Assembly (NCBI RefSeq): GCF_027595985.1
Contig: NC_073304.1
Span: forward strand, 214,736,500 to 214,800,499
Reading direction: 5' to 3'
Length of the DNA stretch: 64,000 nucleotides
From: Sorex araneus
Lineage: Eukaryota > Chordata > Mammalia > Eulipotyphla > Soricidae
A model generated the notes under the pieces. The model saw only the letters and a list, made by a program, of their open reading frames with translations, ran no database searches and had not been told where the DNA came from. Below, piece by piece: positions 21,815 to 33,434 of the stretch (positions are counted from its first letter, which is position 1; the number at the start of each line of letters is the position of its first letter). Both the position numbers and the translations under genes were made by a program.

Positions 21815-22340
21815 GAGGGCCACGCCTGGCTGGACTCAGGGCTTACTCCTGATTCTGCCCTCGGGCTCACTCCCGGTGGGCTTGGAGGTCATATGGGGTG
21901 CCAGGGATCAGCCATGTACAAGGCAAGCGCCCTACCCGCTGTATTCTCACTCCACCCGTTAACCAGGATTTCTTTATTGAGGTAAGACAATGCCCCTGAA
22001 ATGAAGGGACAATCCAAATACTGCTATTTAAAAAAATAAAAAGACCCGGGTTCGATTCCCAGCATCCCATATGGTCCCCTGAGCACCGCCAGGGGTGATT
22101 CCTGAATGCAAAGCCAGGAGTAACCTCTGTGCATTGCCGGGTGTGACCCAAAAAGCAAAAAAAAAAAAAGAGGGGCTGGAGTGATAGCACAGCGGGTAGG
22201 GCGTTTGCCTTGCACGAGGCCAACCCGGGTTCAAATCCCAGCATCCCATATGGTCCCCTGAGCACCGCCAGGGGTGATTCCTGAGTGCATGAGCCAGGAC
22301 TAACCCCTGTGCATTGCTGGGTGTGACCCAAAAAGCAAAA
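21815..22340. mobile_element. SINE cluster, minus then two plus
   Basis: Old minus copy 21,815-21,958; a plus copy lacking its head (22,044-22,168, starting at gacccgggttcgattccc); a full plus copy 22,173-22,340. Confidence 0.88.
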
Positions 22341-22377
22341 TAAATACATAAATAAATAAATAAAAAGAATACAAAGC

Positions 22378-22615
22378 AGGCTCAGGATGTAGCTGGGCAG
22401 AGTTCCTACCTAGGATATGTGGAGCCCTGGGTTTGATCTCCAACACTAGGCATACATATCAAAGACAACTGGGGCTAGGGTGATGGGTGGGACTGCAGGG
22501 ACAAAGTGCATGCCTTGCACGTATGAAACCCTAAGCTCAACATAGGCATGTGTGACTCCTTGGTGAGGTCCTGGTGACCCCAGAGTACCATAATAACAGC
22601 TACCACCCCTAGAAA
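22378..22615 (+). mobile_element. two old tRNA-like SINE copies, plus
   Basis: ggctcaggatgtagctgggc...gggtttgatctcc (22,378-22,450) and a diverged second copy (22,472-22,615). Confidence 0.5.
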
Positions 22616-22648
22616 AAAAATCATACCTAAAAAACACTATTACTTTTT

Positions 22649-22823
22649 TTTTTTTTTTTGGTTTTTGGGTCACACCCGGCGATGCACAGGGGTTACTCCT
22701 GGCTCTGCAGTCAGGAATTACCCCTGGCGGTGCTCAGGGGACCATATGGGATGCTGGTAATTGAACCTGGGTCGGCCACGTGCAAGGCAAACGCCCTACC
22801 CGCTGTGCTATTGCTCCAGCCCC
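22649..22823 (-). mobile_element. tRNA-derived SINE, minus, young
   Basis: Near-consensus, with a T16 run at its tail side. Forms an inverted pair with the next element. Confidence 0.94.
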
Positions 22824-22845
22824 AAAAAATCTATTAAGATTTTCA

Positions 22846-23020
22846 GGGGGCTGGAGCGATAGCACAGCGGGTAGGGCGTTTGCCTTGCACGCGGCCGACC
22901 CGGGTTCTAATCCCAGCATCCCATATGGTCCCCTGAGCACCGCCAGGGGTAATTCCTGAGTGAAGAGCCAGGAGTAACCCCTGTGCATCGCCGGGTGTGA
23001 CCCAAAAACCAAAAAAAAAA
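22846..23020 (+). mobile_element. tRNA-derived SINE, plus, young, with target duplication
   Basis: Near-consensus, flanked by the 20-bp perfect repeat aaaaaatctattaagatttt (22,824-22,843 and 23,021-23,040). Confidence 0.96.
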
Positions 23021-23047
23021 AAAAAATCTATTAAGATTTTTGTCTAG

Positions 23048-24315
23048 AGAGGCCAGAGAGAAAGCATAGCAGGTAAGGTGCCTTGTACACAGCTAACCTG
23101 GGTTCGATCCCTGGCATGCCATATAGACCCCCAAGTACTGCCAGGAGTGACTGATGAGTGAAGAGTCAGGAGTAACCCCTGAGCATCGCCTGGTGTGTTC
23201 CAAAAACAAAAGCAAATTATTTTTTTTCCCTTTCTGTTTCTCGAGAGAGCGTAGCGGGCTGGAGAGCAGGCTTCACACTCGGGCGGCCCGGGTGTGATCC
23301 CAGGGCTCTGGCACTGCTGGGTGTGGCCGGAAACAAAACCAAAAATGTTGCTTTTTATGAAAGCATAAGATTTATATTTGATTTAGGGTGAAGTGTCTCA
23401 GTCGACACTTCTAAGTGTTTGGGAAATATGATCAATCTATGCAAAATAGACATAACTAAATTGAAAAAGAAAAAAAGGTCCCAAAGCTAGTAATATCTGA
23501 ATCATGTTTCCCATTACCCACAACTGCCATCCAGCGTGAGAGTGACTGGAGGGTATCTATTTCTCTTTCTTGGTTTGGGGGCTATACCTGCTGGTGCTCA
23601 GGACTCATTCTTGGCTTAGGGGTTACTCCTGGCAGGGCTTGGAGCAACAAATGCAGTGCGAGGGATCGAACCCTGTCAGCTGCATGCAAGGCAAGTAAGT
23701 GTCTTATTCAGTATATTATGTTTCCGATTTTATATTCAAACATACATGAATTAAATACAATTTAAAATTCAGCAATACCATCCATGTTTTATTTTGTGGA
23801 TGTTTGTTTCCAGGGTGTGTGTGTGTGGGGGGAATTGAACCCAGGGTGTCTCACACCCCAGGCATGTTCTCTACTGCTGCTGAGCCACATCTCTGGGGTG
23901 AACACTAGTCACATTAGGTCAGTTTTCTTTAGGGAGTGGCGTGTTGGGCCATACTCAGCAAAGTCCAGGGGCTACTCCTGAACCAGTGCTCAGGGATCAA
24001 ACCTAGAACCCTGGCATGGGAAGCATATATTCAGCCCTTTGATCTCCCCCTCTGGCCCCGCCCAGCCACATTCTGATCGCTTGATGCCTACATATGGCCA
24101 CAGGCTACAGTACTGGAGGGTGAAGGGTGAGTTCTCGTTCACAGAAAATCTGATTGGACAGAAAGAACTGGAGAGATAACTTGAAGGGCCAGTATACAAG
24201 CTTTGCATACAGGAGGTTTCAACTCAATCCCTGGACCCACAAGATACCTCAGCACCAACTGAAATGACCCCCAAGCTTCAAGTTCCTGAGCATCGTTTGG
24301 ATGGGGCCCCCAAAC
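23048..24315. mobile_element. old SINE copies
   Basis: Plus copies 23,048-23,215 and 23,243-23,345 (short); minus copies 23,568-23,720, 23,790-23,900 (partial) and 23,935-24,058; diverged plus copy 24,165-24,315. 23,350-23,560 is unique. Confidence 0.65.
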
Positions 24316-24975
24316 CAAAACTCAAAACCAGTAACAAGAATGGAGCAGAAAGTTGTACTGGACAGTGTTGATCTCTATGCCGTGCTGTAAAGTGAGAAGG
24401 AAAAACCCCTCTGGGGTTTCCAGTGTATCAGTGTGCAGTCAGTTTTCTGACTCAGTATCCTTCTAACTCAGGAGCCCTGGCGACCCCTCTGGCTGTCTGC
24501 TCCCCTGCCACTGACAGTAAAGAGTTCTGGCTTCCGGGGCTCCATTAGTTAGCTCAGAATCCCAAAGCATTAAGGAAGGATGAATCGGTGATGAATGGGA
24601 AAAAGCACCGGCTCCTTCCCAGTCGGGCAGGAGTCATGTGTGCTTCGGGACGAGCGTCACTGGCCAACAAGCACATGACATACGGAGGTGTCAAAACAAA
24701 GGTCAGTGATGTTGGCACTCGGCAGTGAAAACTACTTAAATTTGACCTTTATCTCCTATCGCTGAAAACAGGAAGATTTGCTATTATGGCAAGTGAGTGA
24801 ATTGATGGGAAAGACAGACCGTGCGGGGAGCCGGGAAAGTGGCACATTTCTTATACGGGAACCAAAAGGACTCTGGGGGAACGGACTCTGGAAGTGGGCT
24901 GCAAGGACGCGCATAAGCTTTGTCCTTGGAAATCTTTACAAAGAAGTAAGGCACACTTCCTTCAAGAGACAAATC
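24316..24975. other. CALCOCO2 intron, unique sequence
   Basis: No repeat or exon recognised. Confidence 0.45.
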
Positions 24976-24977
24976 AT

Positions 24978-25204
24978 TGGATGGGGTTGGGTCAACAGCA
25001 CAGCAGAGAGGGTGTTTGCCCCACCCGTGGTCAACCTGGGTTTGATTCCCAGGACCCCATATGGTTCCCTGAGCCTGCCAGCCATGATCTCTGAGTGCAA
25101 GGCTGGGGGTAAGCCCTGAGCATCACCAGGTGTAGCCCCCAAAATAAAACAAAATAAGAAAATTCAACTAACCATATACACAGAGACACACAGACACAAA
25201 TATA

Positions 25205-25243
<39 letters not shown>

Positions 25244-25375
25244 ACACACACACTGACCAGACATACGAAGCAAGAGCTCAACGGACTGAGCGTAGACTTG
25301 ATGCCTGGCTGAGCACTGGGCCAGGAGTAGCTCCTAAGCACAATGTGTGGCTCCAAGACAAAACCCCCCCAAATT
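24978..25375 (+). mobile_element. SINE, CA repeat and SINE fragment
   Basis: Plus copy 24,978-25,150, (CA)n 25,206-25,252, then a degraded plus fragment 25,265-25,370, about 120 bp from coding exon 1. Confidence 0.75.
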
Positions 25376-25491
25376 AAATAAAATTGGCCAGATATAATAT
25401 TCAAGTTGCTTATAATACAGACAGTCACATGCTCAGACAACTAAGATTCATCTCTAGATCCCAGCCACTCGGTATCAAATGTATCGCTTAC

Positions 25492-25671
25492 TCTAAAGAT
25501 GCCAATCCAGTCCTTCCTGCGGGGCACAAAATGCTGGGTGAGGCTGTAGTAACATGTGATATCCCCTCCAGGAATGTAGAATTTCTCCATGCTGTTGAAG
25601 ATGACCTGAGAGAAATGACGATCATCCAGGAACACAGCTGATGTGGGGGGTTCTTCTGTGGTCTCTTCCAT
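25492..25671 (-). CDS. CALCOCO2: CALCOCO2 coding exon 1 (start codon, SKICH N-terminal half)
   Basis: Sixty codons starting at MEETTEEPP. The ATG at 25,671 has a near-perfect Kozak context (cccaccATGg), and the human protein begins at the same point. It encodes the first half of the SKICH domain (HFSQVIFNS, FYIPGGDITC, RRKDWIGIFR). The donor is AGA|GTAAGC, phase 0. The exon continues upstream as about 22 nt of 5'UTR to an acceptor near 25,693 (ccataacag), so the first exon of the mRNA is noncoding and lies further right. Confidence 0.96.
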
Positions 25672-25693
25672 GGTGGGGTTTCCTGGTAAGGTC
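25672..25693 (-). other. CALCOCO2: CALCOCO2 5'UTR part of coding exon 1
   Basis: About 22 nt between a pyrimidine-rich acceptor ending in AACAG and the start codon. A second AG (ttaccag) 11 nt further in could be used instead and would change only the UTR. Confidence 0.6.
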
Positions 25694-25699
25694 CTGTTA

Positions 25700-26230
25700 T
25701 GGAATAGAATAAGTCCGAAGCGCTGAAAATGTCTGCGTTCTCACCCACAGAACATTGGAGGTAAGTCCGGAGAAGTAAAAGCCTGACAAATATCGAGATC
25801 ACACAACTTGCTTTCAGTTTCACTTGGAGTCATTCTGCACTCGTAACCCCCTACTGCCTGAAACAGCTTCTGAGAGGGCCTCGGTAACTACCACAGACAC
25901 ACTCCCATTCCCATATTCTGTACAGTTGCTAGGTTAGTCCCCTTTTCTCCGTGCCTGAAATAATACAGTAGCCTGGAAGAAAAGGGTCTGAGCTGGAAAC
26001 TGGGATCTAGATTTGATTTACTGTAAGAAGCCAAGACACCATCAGAATGTCAATTTCTCGATGCCAATTTCTCAGTTCTAGTTACCATCCAGTATCGTCA
26101 TCAGGCCCTTCTCTACAGTAGTAAGGCTCTGCCAGGAGCTGGGGATGGGGCAAGAGGAAAAGGAGAGAAGAGCAGTTGGGCGAAGTATGGTTGAAGGATA
26201 GAGTTCCAGTTCCCGATATGAAACAAGTCC
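25700..26230. other. CALCOCO2 intron upstream of coding exon 1
   Basis: Unique sequence; no second upstream exon recognised. Confidence 0.4.
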
Positions 26231-26234
26231 ACCA

Positions 26235-26405
26235 CTTGGCTGGAGAGACAGTCTAAGGACTAAGGCGCTCACCTTGCATGCACCTACCTGGGTTTGACCC
26301 CAGTACAGAATAGGGTCCCCTGAGCGCCACGAGGATGATCCCTGAAGACAAAGCCAAAACTAAGTTCTGAGCACTGCCAGGTGTGGCCCCCAAACCAAAC
26401 CAAAC
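26235..26405 (+). mobile_element. old SINE, plus
   Basis: Diverged, ending ccaaaccaaaccaaaccaaa. Confidence 0.75.
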
Positions 26406-26419
26406 CAAATCTACAAACT

Positions 26420-26590
26420 CTTAAATATATGATCTTGGGTAATTTACATAATTGCCCGGGCCCTGTGACCATTTCCTACTCTGTAAAATGGAGCTACTAT
26501 AACACTAACCTCATTCATTGGGGGGTTGGGGGCTGGGGGGTATGAGCATTAAATGGCAGTGACATGAATAGTCTTTTAGTACTTGTCATC
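26420..26590 (+). mobile_element. MIR fragment, plus
   Basis: gatcttgggtaatttacata, catttcctactctgtaaaat and gagcattaaatg follow the MIR core; a G-rich insert sits at 26,521-26,542. Confidence 0.6.
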
Positions 26591-26741
26591 GAAAATTCAC
26601 ACAAAGTAGAGATATAATGGAGACAGAATAAAGTACTTCCTATAGAGTCTCCTCAAAGACAAAGTTTAGCTGATGTTAGAGACAACTATGATTGTGGCTT
26701 ATTTTTCAGGACTCAGTCGCTGTCCTCAGAAAGGTCCCAAT

Positions 26742-26915
26742 ACAAGGCTGGAGCAACAGTATAGCGGGTCGGTGCTCGCTTTGCACGCGGCTGACTCAGC
26801 TTTGATCCTTGGCACGCCATATCATTCCCCGGGCCCCACCAGGAGTGATCCCTGAGCACAGAACCAGGAGTAAGTCCTGAGAACCACTGGGTGAGACACC
26901 CAAACCCCCACCCCC
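26742..26915 (+). mobile_element. SINE, plus
   Basis: Moderately diverged; ggtcccaat(c/a) flanks it (26,725-26,735 and 26,934-26,944), a likely target duplication. Confidence 0.8.
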
Positions 26916-27175
26916 AGCCCCACATCCAAAGAAAGGTCCCAATCTAATCTGAAAGTTAGTTTACAATGGACTGCAAATGGCTGTAAAAATAAGGGCAAAA
27001 TATTTCTGGGTTCAAAAGAAGGACGGAAACAACTGGTTAGGCAAATGCAGAAAAGTTTGAGGAGTCTCAGATAAACCCTTAAGGCTGATTAGGATTTTGA
27101 CAAGTGGGCTTAGGGAGTAAGATAATTCCAGGTGAATAGAAAAGCCTGCCCATGAGTATAAAAATATACAGTTCT

Positions 27176-27350
27176 GGGGCTGGGATGATAGCAAAGCAGG
27201 CAGGGCGTTTGCTTGCATGCGGCCGACCCGGGTTTGATTCTCAGCATCCCATATGGTTCCCTGAGCATTGCCAGGAGTAATTCCTGAGCTCATGAGCCAG
27301 GAATAACCCCTGTGCATTGCCGGGTGTGACCCAAAAAGAAAAAAAATACA
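27176..27350 (+). mobile_element. tRNA-derived SINE, plus
   Basis: Near-consensus; flanked by ataca-gt words (tatacagttc / atacagtcc). Confidence 0.9.
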
Positions 27351-27469
27351 GTCCTTGTTTGGAGGCCTGCAAACCAATCTGGCCCCCTCCATAAATGGGA
27401 GTAACAACCCTCCCTTCCCCGAGCTAGATAGCCAGGCAGATGGGACGCTCCTTCAGTGGGAAAGCAATT

Positions 27470-27535
27470 AAAAAAAAAAAAAAAAGTGAGAGCGAGAGCC
27501 TTAAAAAAAAAAAAAAAAGTGAGAGCGAGAGCCTT
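27470..27535 (+). repeat. tandem duplication of an A16 plus 17-mer unit
   Basis: The unit A-run + gtgagagcgagagcctt occurs twice back to back (27,470-27,502 and 27,503-27,535). Confidence 0.95.
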
Positions 27536-28290
27536 TTTGAATTGTTGAGACCAGATATTTACTCCCTGCCCCTCACAAGCCTGTCATCTTACTGCTCCCT
27601 TACTACTGTAATGCAGGGTTTTACTGGGAAATTAAAGCAAAACAGAACAGCTGATTTACACAGCTGGCGGCCGAGGCACAGTAGCGGCAAATACTACAGG
27701 ACTTCTTACAATTCAGTTGTTGGAACACAGTGGACAATGGCTTGTAAACACAGGGCTCTTCCAGCCTGCCCCACCCTCCTCGTTTCCTGGTTTTATTTCG
27801 AACTCGCTCCCTGCCAGGCCTCTTCTTTCATGTCCCCTAGAAGTCAGTTTTCAACAGAGAGGAAGGAACCTGTCTATTCTAGGGAATCGGCTCAGGAATG
27901 GAGAAGGGCTCTCTGGTGGGTAACACTGTTTAGCCACATCCTCAACCTCAAGCTCAGATCCGCATTTTGAAGGAAGGGCCCAGATTGTTCCCATGCTAAG
28001 CTGCCACCTGAGTGAGTGCCCGTGTGCAAGAGAGGGCAGGCGTGGAGCCTTCTCAGCCTGCAGATTGCTTTGGGTTCTCCTGTCACACTGAGGCCACTAT
28101 ATGCCCTAGTCCTAAGCCCAGAACAGCCGTGTGAGGGTGTGTGGGGGAGGGAATATGGCCTGCCTGTGCGCTCCTGGAATATTCTAAGGGTGGGGAGGCA
28201 CAGGTAAACATCACATAAATGAGGAGTTTAGAAGCACAAGACTAGGGAGGCAACTGTTGGGGTGGGGGTCCAAAGGAAGGAAACAAGGTC
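27536..28290. other. CALCOCO2 intron 1 region, unique sequence
   Basis: No repeat; a 176-codon open frame here has no supporting splice sites or homology. Confidence 0.45.
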
Positions 28291-28296
28291 GGAAGA

Positions 28297-28515
28297 CAGG
28301 CATGGTTAGAAAAAGATTGAAAGGGGGCTGGAATCAGGCATGGTTAGAAAAAGATTGAAAGGGGGCTGGAATGACAGCAGAGCAGGTAGGGTGCTCGCTT
28401 TGCACGGGGAAACTCAGGTTCAATACCCTGGTACCTCATACGATCCCCCCCTGAACCCCACCAGGCATCATCTCTGAGTTCAGCATTGCAAGTATGGCCC
28501 AAAAACCAAAAGAGC
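28297..28515 (+). mobile_element. SINE, plus, with its 5' junction duplicated
   Basis: A 38-bp unit (28,297-28,334 and 28,335-28,372) comprising flank caggcatggttag... plus the SINE head gggggctggaat is present twice in tandem; the SINE then continues to 28,515. Confidence 0.9.
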
Positions 28516-29455
28516 AACTCAGCCTATCTCTCAGTTACCCTAAGTATCACAGTCCTGGTTCTTTTCCTTCATAAGCTAATCATCACTGGATAGACCATAT
28601 AACGTGTAACTCCTAGTGTTTGCCAATTAAGTATTCATTGAATAAGCGGACAAATAAGATATGCATGTGATTCATCAAAAAAAAAAAAATGAAAGGAAGG
28701 GCCTTGTAAGTAAACACTGGTGTGAATGATGGGAAGGTTACTTCTTTTCTCCCCTGGACCTGCTCTTGATCTGTTGAGTGCCCTTGGAGAAGCTGCTGCT
28801 TTTCAGCTTTCTCTTTTCCAAGTCAGGATGAAGAAATGATCATCTCCACGTGTCACATCCATTCTTAGCATGGCTGGTTCAGCTGGCATAGCTGGTTCAA
28901 GGGAGGTGGTGCCCAAAATGCAAAAGGCACAGATTTTATTTCCTTAAGGACCCATAAAATTTACACTCCATTACCCACCTTCCACACACTCAAACTCTGG
29001 CAAGCTGTTTTTCAACTGGCTGCGAATCTGGCAGACAAGACCAGACAAGGGTCTGGGGGCTTGGTCTAGCCTCTCTTTGATTACTAACAAAACAAGCAAT
29101 CTGTAAGTTTGTTCACGAGAAGGTCAGCACACAAATCACATACACACAATAGACACAAAATGACATGAAAGGTCTCATCTTCTGAAGCTTGAATGAATAG
29201 CCAAATGGAAACTATTCATTCATCTGAAAACCTAATCATCCACTTGGAAAAGTCAATGGTCCGGGGTCTTGGCTTATCAAAAATGCAAGAGACGCAAGAG
29301 TTTCCCATTTCAGAGATCTCAACGTTTTCCCAGAAGGACTTGGGGAAGCGAGTGGCACTCTGAGTATTCAGAGCTCGGTCATTCTTGAAACAAAAATCTC
29401 TCCTCTCAGGAAGAGAAGAGCAGTGGCTTCCTTTCTCTTCTTACAAAAGCTGAGG
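28516..29455. other. CALCOCO2 intron, unique, possible L2 end
   Basis: Mostly unique; ttaagtattcattgaataag near 28,628 resembles an L2 3' tail. Confidence 0.35.
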
Positions 29456-29459
29456 ACAT

Positions 29460-29635
29460 GGGGCCAGAGAGACAGTGCAGCGCAGTGAGTAAGGCGTTTG
29501 CCTAGCATGTAGCCAACCCAGGTTCCATTCCTGGCATTTCATATGGTCCCCTAAGCCCACCAGGAGTGATTCCCGAGTAAAGAGTTATCCCTGAGCACTA
29601 CTGGGTGAGGCCCAAAAGCCAAAAAAAATTTTTTT
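29460..29635 (+). mobile_element. SINE, plus
   Basis: Diverged head (ggccagagagacagtgcagc) and an aaaaaaaattttttt tail. Confidence 0.8.
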
Positions 29636-29639
29636 AAGT

Positions 29640-30240
29640 TAAAACAAAAGCTGAAGGTACAAAAAAATAAATCTAGAGTGTAATCGTGCCAGACTGAACT
29701 GGGTCAGAACAGACGTGCCTCCTTTATCTCTTCCAGGAAGAAGCCATCTGCTGATTTTTAAGGGCAATGATCCTTAAAGCTTTTCCTCCTTCCCAGTGAT
29801 AAGAACTTCCTGGGAGAAATAGGGTCCTCCAATGGTTCAGGGCCTTTGTTTTCTGACAACTCAGTCTAGAAAGGACCTGGTGGGGGCTGTGGAAGGGAGC
29901 AAGTGCGTGGAGGGAGAATGTGGAAGGGAAACTAGAATGATTTAAGCAACAACTTATCCCATGTTTACCACGCTTCCCACTCAGGCACCTGTCTACCATT
30001 CATTTCTAATTCTGGAAATATCCACATGGGCAAGGAAGAGATTCAATATATGAACAGAAGTTAAATCTAGAAACCCAGGAATTACTGGGTCATGAAAAAG
30101 CCGTGGAAGGAACGGAGCCTCCTAGAAATCACGCAACACTTCTCACCTAATTCCTTCCCCCACTGCAAACCAAAGGCTGACCACATAAGCATTACCAGGG
30201 AAAGCAAACAGGGCTTTTACAAACATCAGATTACTGAGAG
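29640..30240. other. CALCOCO2 intron, unique sequence
   Basis: Nothing recognised. Confidence 0.4.
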
Positions 30241-30242
30241 GG

Positions 30243-30520
30243 AGGGACTAGAGAGACAGCACAGTGGGTCGGGCACCTGCCTTGCATGTGGTAGACCTGG
30301 ATTCGAACCCTGGCACCCTGCAGGGTCCCCTGAGGGATCCCTGAGCACAGAGCCTGGAGTAAGCCATGAACACAGCTGAGTGTGACCCCCAAAGCCAATA
30401 AATAAAATAAAAATCCCTGTGAGGAGGAATGTGGCTCGGGTGTAGAGCACATGCCCTGCATGGCCGGGTTCCCAGGGTGTGATCTGACCCCGCATGACCT
30501 GTGTGCACTGATGGGACACA
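30243..30520 (+). mobile_element. SINE plus and a tRNA-like fragment
   Basis: Diverged copy 30,243-30,415, then a weak fragment 30,425-30,510 with agagcacatgccctgcatgg. Confidence 0.65.
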
Positions 30521-31095
30521 CTCATACAATACTCACGTATCATCATACATGAGAAAACAGTGCCGGGATCCCTGGGATTCCGTGAACGGGCAGAGATACT
30601 TTACTTGATTTACCTGAACTCTGTCCTAGAGCTGTTTCCCCGCCACACACACACTCCTGCCCTTTACCCTAGTTTGGGTTCCAAAAGGATTAGGAACCTC
30701 CTTCAAGGCAGGCAATGGATTTTCAAATCAATTCCTGAGACTCTTGGTTTCTAAGCAGATCTGACATGTTTGCATCTAATGAGCTTGCTCCTGCCCCCAG
30801 GATTTGTGACGGGGAGTGCCGGGACGTGCAGGTGCTGTTGAAGAGACCCACCACCACCAATTCTACTTCAGCTCTTCCCGAGTGAACCTATTAACTACAC
30901 TCACGTGCAGAAATGCTGAAAACGCAGCAAGCAACAACACTGCCTTGTCCAAGCCTCTAATAATGCTAACATTTAACCAAATCAACTCAACAACTTTCCT
31001 CATGTATGCTGAAGCACGAAGAAGAAAGTGTCTTATGACTCACTAAAGCTTTGCCTTAGAGAATGTCCAACATTTTTACGCTAGCCTTTTATTTT
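30521..31095. other. CALCOCO2 intron, unique sequence
   Basis: No recognised element. Confidence 0.4.
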
Positions 31096-31104
31096 TATTT
31101 ATTT

Positions 31105-31267
31105 GATTTTGGGGCCACACCTGGCTGTGGCAGGGACTATTCCTGGCTCTGTATTCAGGGGCCACTCCTGGAGTGCTCAGAGAACCATAGGGGGAGCTGG
31201 GGATCGAACCCAGGTTGGCTATGCAAGGCAGGCACCCCACCTGCCGCTGGACTCTCTCTCCGGCCCC
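31105..31267 (-). mobile_element. SINE, minus
   Basis: Diverged, ending ctctctctccggcccc. Confidence 0.8.
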
Positions 31268-31682
31268 AACACTTGCCTGGTAAACCAGTAGCAAGTGTTT
31301 GAGGAGACAGGACACTTCCCCAGGCAAGAGAGAAATGTAGAGCTGATCTTGACTGGACAACAGTCTGAGCAAAGATCAGTAAAAGCCAAACCTACCTATA
31401 ATCAAGTTCCTTCCTCCTTTTACCTACTTAATTGCTAAACTACTCACAATTAGCAAAATGGAGTGCTACTCCTCTCCTGACAGGCAGAGATGCTCGGCAT
31501 TCCCTTCAGAGAATGCTGGTAACAGCTCCCAAGTTGTGCAGATGGCCCTGGGCATAAGCTAAGACACAATCGCTGGTCTTCAAATGATGGAACCACTTGC
31601 TCTGATACAAAATTTCCCAAGTCCATTCTGGATTCAAGACTCTTAACAATGCAAATATTTAATGGTATTAAATATTCCGGTT

Positions 31683-32334
31683 CCATGTGGTGTCAGGGAT
31701 TGAATCCTGGCTTCCCATATGCAAAGCATGTCCTCACCCCTTTGAGCTCTCCTTTAAATTTCTTCTTTTTTTTCTTTTTTTTTTTTGGTTTTTTTGGGTC
31801 ACACCTGGCGATGCACAGGGGTTACTCCTGGCTCTTCACTCAGGAATTACTCCTGGCGGTGCTCAGGGGACCATATGGGATGCTAGGATTAGAACCCGGG
31901 TTGGCCGCGTGCAAGGCAAACGCCCTACCCGCTGTGCTATCGCTCCAGCCCCTTTTTTTCTTATTTATTTATTTATTTATTATTTATTTTTTTGGTTTTT
32001 GGGTCACACCCGGCGATGCACAGGGGTTACTCCTGGTTCTTCACTCAGAAATTACCCCTGGCGGTGCTCAGGGGACCATATGGGATGCTGGGATTAGAAG
32101 CCGGGTTGGCCGTGTGCAAGGCAAACGCCCTACCCGCTGTGCTATTGCTCCAGCCCCTCTTCTTTTTTTTCTTTTTGGGTCACATGCGGCGATGCACAGA
32201 GGTTACTCCTGGCTTTGCACTCAGGAATTACTCCTCGCAGTGCTCAGGGAACCAAATAGGATGCTGGGAATCGAACCCGGGTTGGCCAAGTGCAAGGCAA
32301 ATGCCCTACCCACTGTACTATCACTCCAGCCCCT
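31683..32334 (-). mobile_element. cluster of SINEs, all minus
   Basis: A truncated old copy (31,683-31,750) and three young copies: 31,780-31,952, 31,990-32,158 and 32,165-32,334. ATTT and poly-T runs separate them, as if each new copy landed in the A tail of the previous one. Confidence 0.93.
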
Positions 32335-32399
32335 CTTTCAAATTTCTTATCTAAATCTTTGTGGTTAGAAAAATTTTATGTTCCCAGGAGGCTATTTTT

Positions 32400-32494
32400 T
32401 GGGGGGTGGGGTGGTGACCATATCCAGCAGGGCTCAGGGCTTACCTCTGGCTCTGCACTCAGGGACCATTCCTGGGAGAGAGAGAGAGAGAGGA

Positions 32495-32583
<89 letters not shown>

Positions 32584-32650
32584 GTCTTGAGCCAAATGGA
32601 CTGCATACAAAGCAAGCGCCCTACCCACTGTACTATCTCTCCACCCCAGC
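32400..32650 (-). mobile_element. old SINE expanded by GA and TG repeats
   Basis: SINE halves 32,410-32,475 and 32,590-32,648 are separated by (GA)9 and a (TG)n of about 84 bp (32,497-32,580) that replace the middle of the element. Confidence 0.85.
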
Positions 32651-32654
32651 CACG

Positions 32655-33430
32655 GGAGGATTTTTATACTATTCCATCTCTGCTGTTTGCACAGGCTGCC
32701 CTGCTTGTCCTCAGCAAGCCACATGTAAAAAACACAGGCCAGCTGTACTAGGGGAAGAACCAAAAAGCTGTTCTGGGACGAGATACAAGCAACCCGAAGA
32801 AACTGCAAGAAAACCTCGAAGCTATGCATAAATCATCATTTGACGGGGAGTATCCACTTTTTCTTTGAAAGGGGCGAGTGTGGGACACCGGCAGTAAAGG
32901 TGTTTTAGGCCTAGTGCAAAGAAAGGGCACTGGGTTCCTGTTCTAGTTCTGCCATGGACTAGCCTGAGACTCTGGCCAAGTCTCACTGCTTCTCTTTCAA
33001 GCCCAAAGAGAAATTTTTTTCTTTCAAGCCCAAAGAGAAATTTTTTTCTTTCCTCTCAAAAGAAAAAAATATATGTGTGGAGAAGGTTCGAAACTCGCTC
33101 AGAAACCCTTCTGCTCCAATAATAATTCCAAGTGAAAGAGAAAGGAAGCCTGAGTGCATTTTCACTGTCTAATCACCTAAGGAGAGGACGGAGCCTGCTG
33201 CCACACCGGTGAGCAAGATCAGGTTCTCCAAGAGCCCCAGATCTGCTGGAAAGACAATCTGCCTTCCGTGGGGGAACTCTTATCAGCCGCGTCTAACCAA
33301 CCAAAGTTCTTTCCTTTCAGGGCTGCCTGGTGGTGGCGACTCGTTCTGAGAACCCCTGAACAGCCTTTTCTCCTGTACCTATGGAGCTCTACTTCCAAAA
33401 TGGTTTGAATTTTTTTGTTTTTGTTCTTGG
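32655..33430. other. CALCOCO2 intron 1 with a 27-bp tandem duplication
   Basis: ctttcaagcccaaagagaaa plus T7 occurs twice in tandem (32,994-33,020 and 33,021-33,047). The rest is unique. Confidence 0.85.
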
Positions 33431-33434
33431 AGGG

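Noticed and set aside
22044-23020. Regularly repeated sequences resembling a CRISPR-like array or tandem tRNA genes
   Set aside because: They are dispersed tRNA-derived SINEs with A tails and target duplications; the genome is mammalian.
27440-27970. 176-codon plus-strand frame
   Set aside because: Starts in A-runs and simple repeats, no homology, antisense to CALCOCO2 intron 1.
31649-32368. 239-codon open frame with internally repeated peptide
   Set aside because: It is three stacked SINEs; the same peptide words (e.g. GDHMGCW, LRGPYGMLG) appear in dozens of SINE copies in this window.
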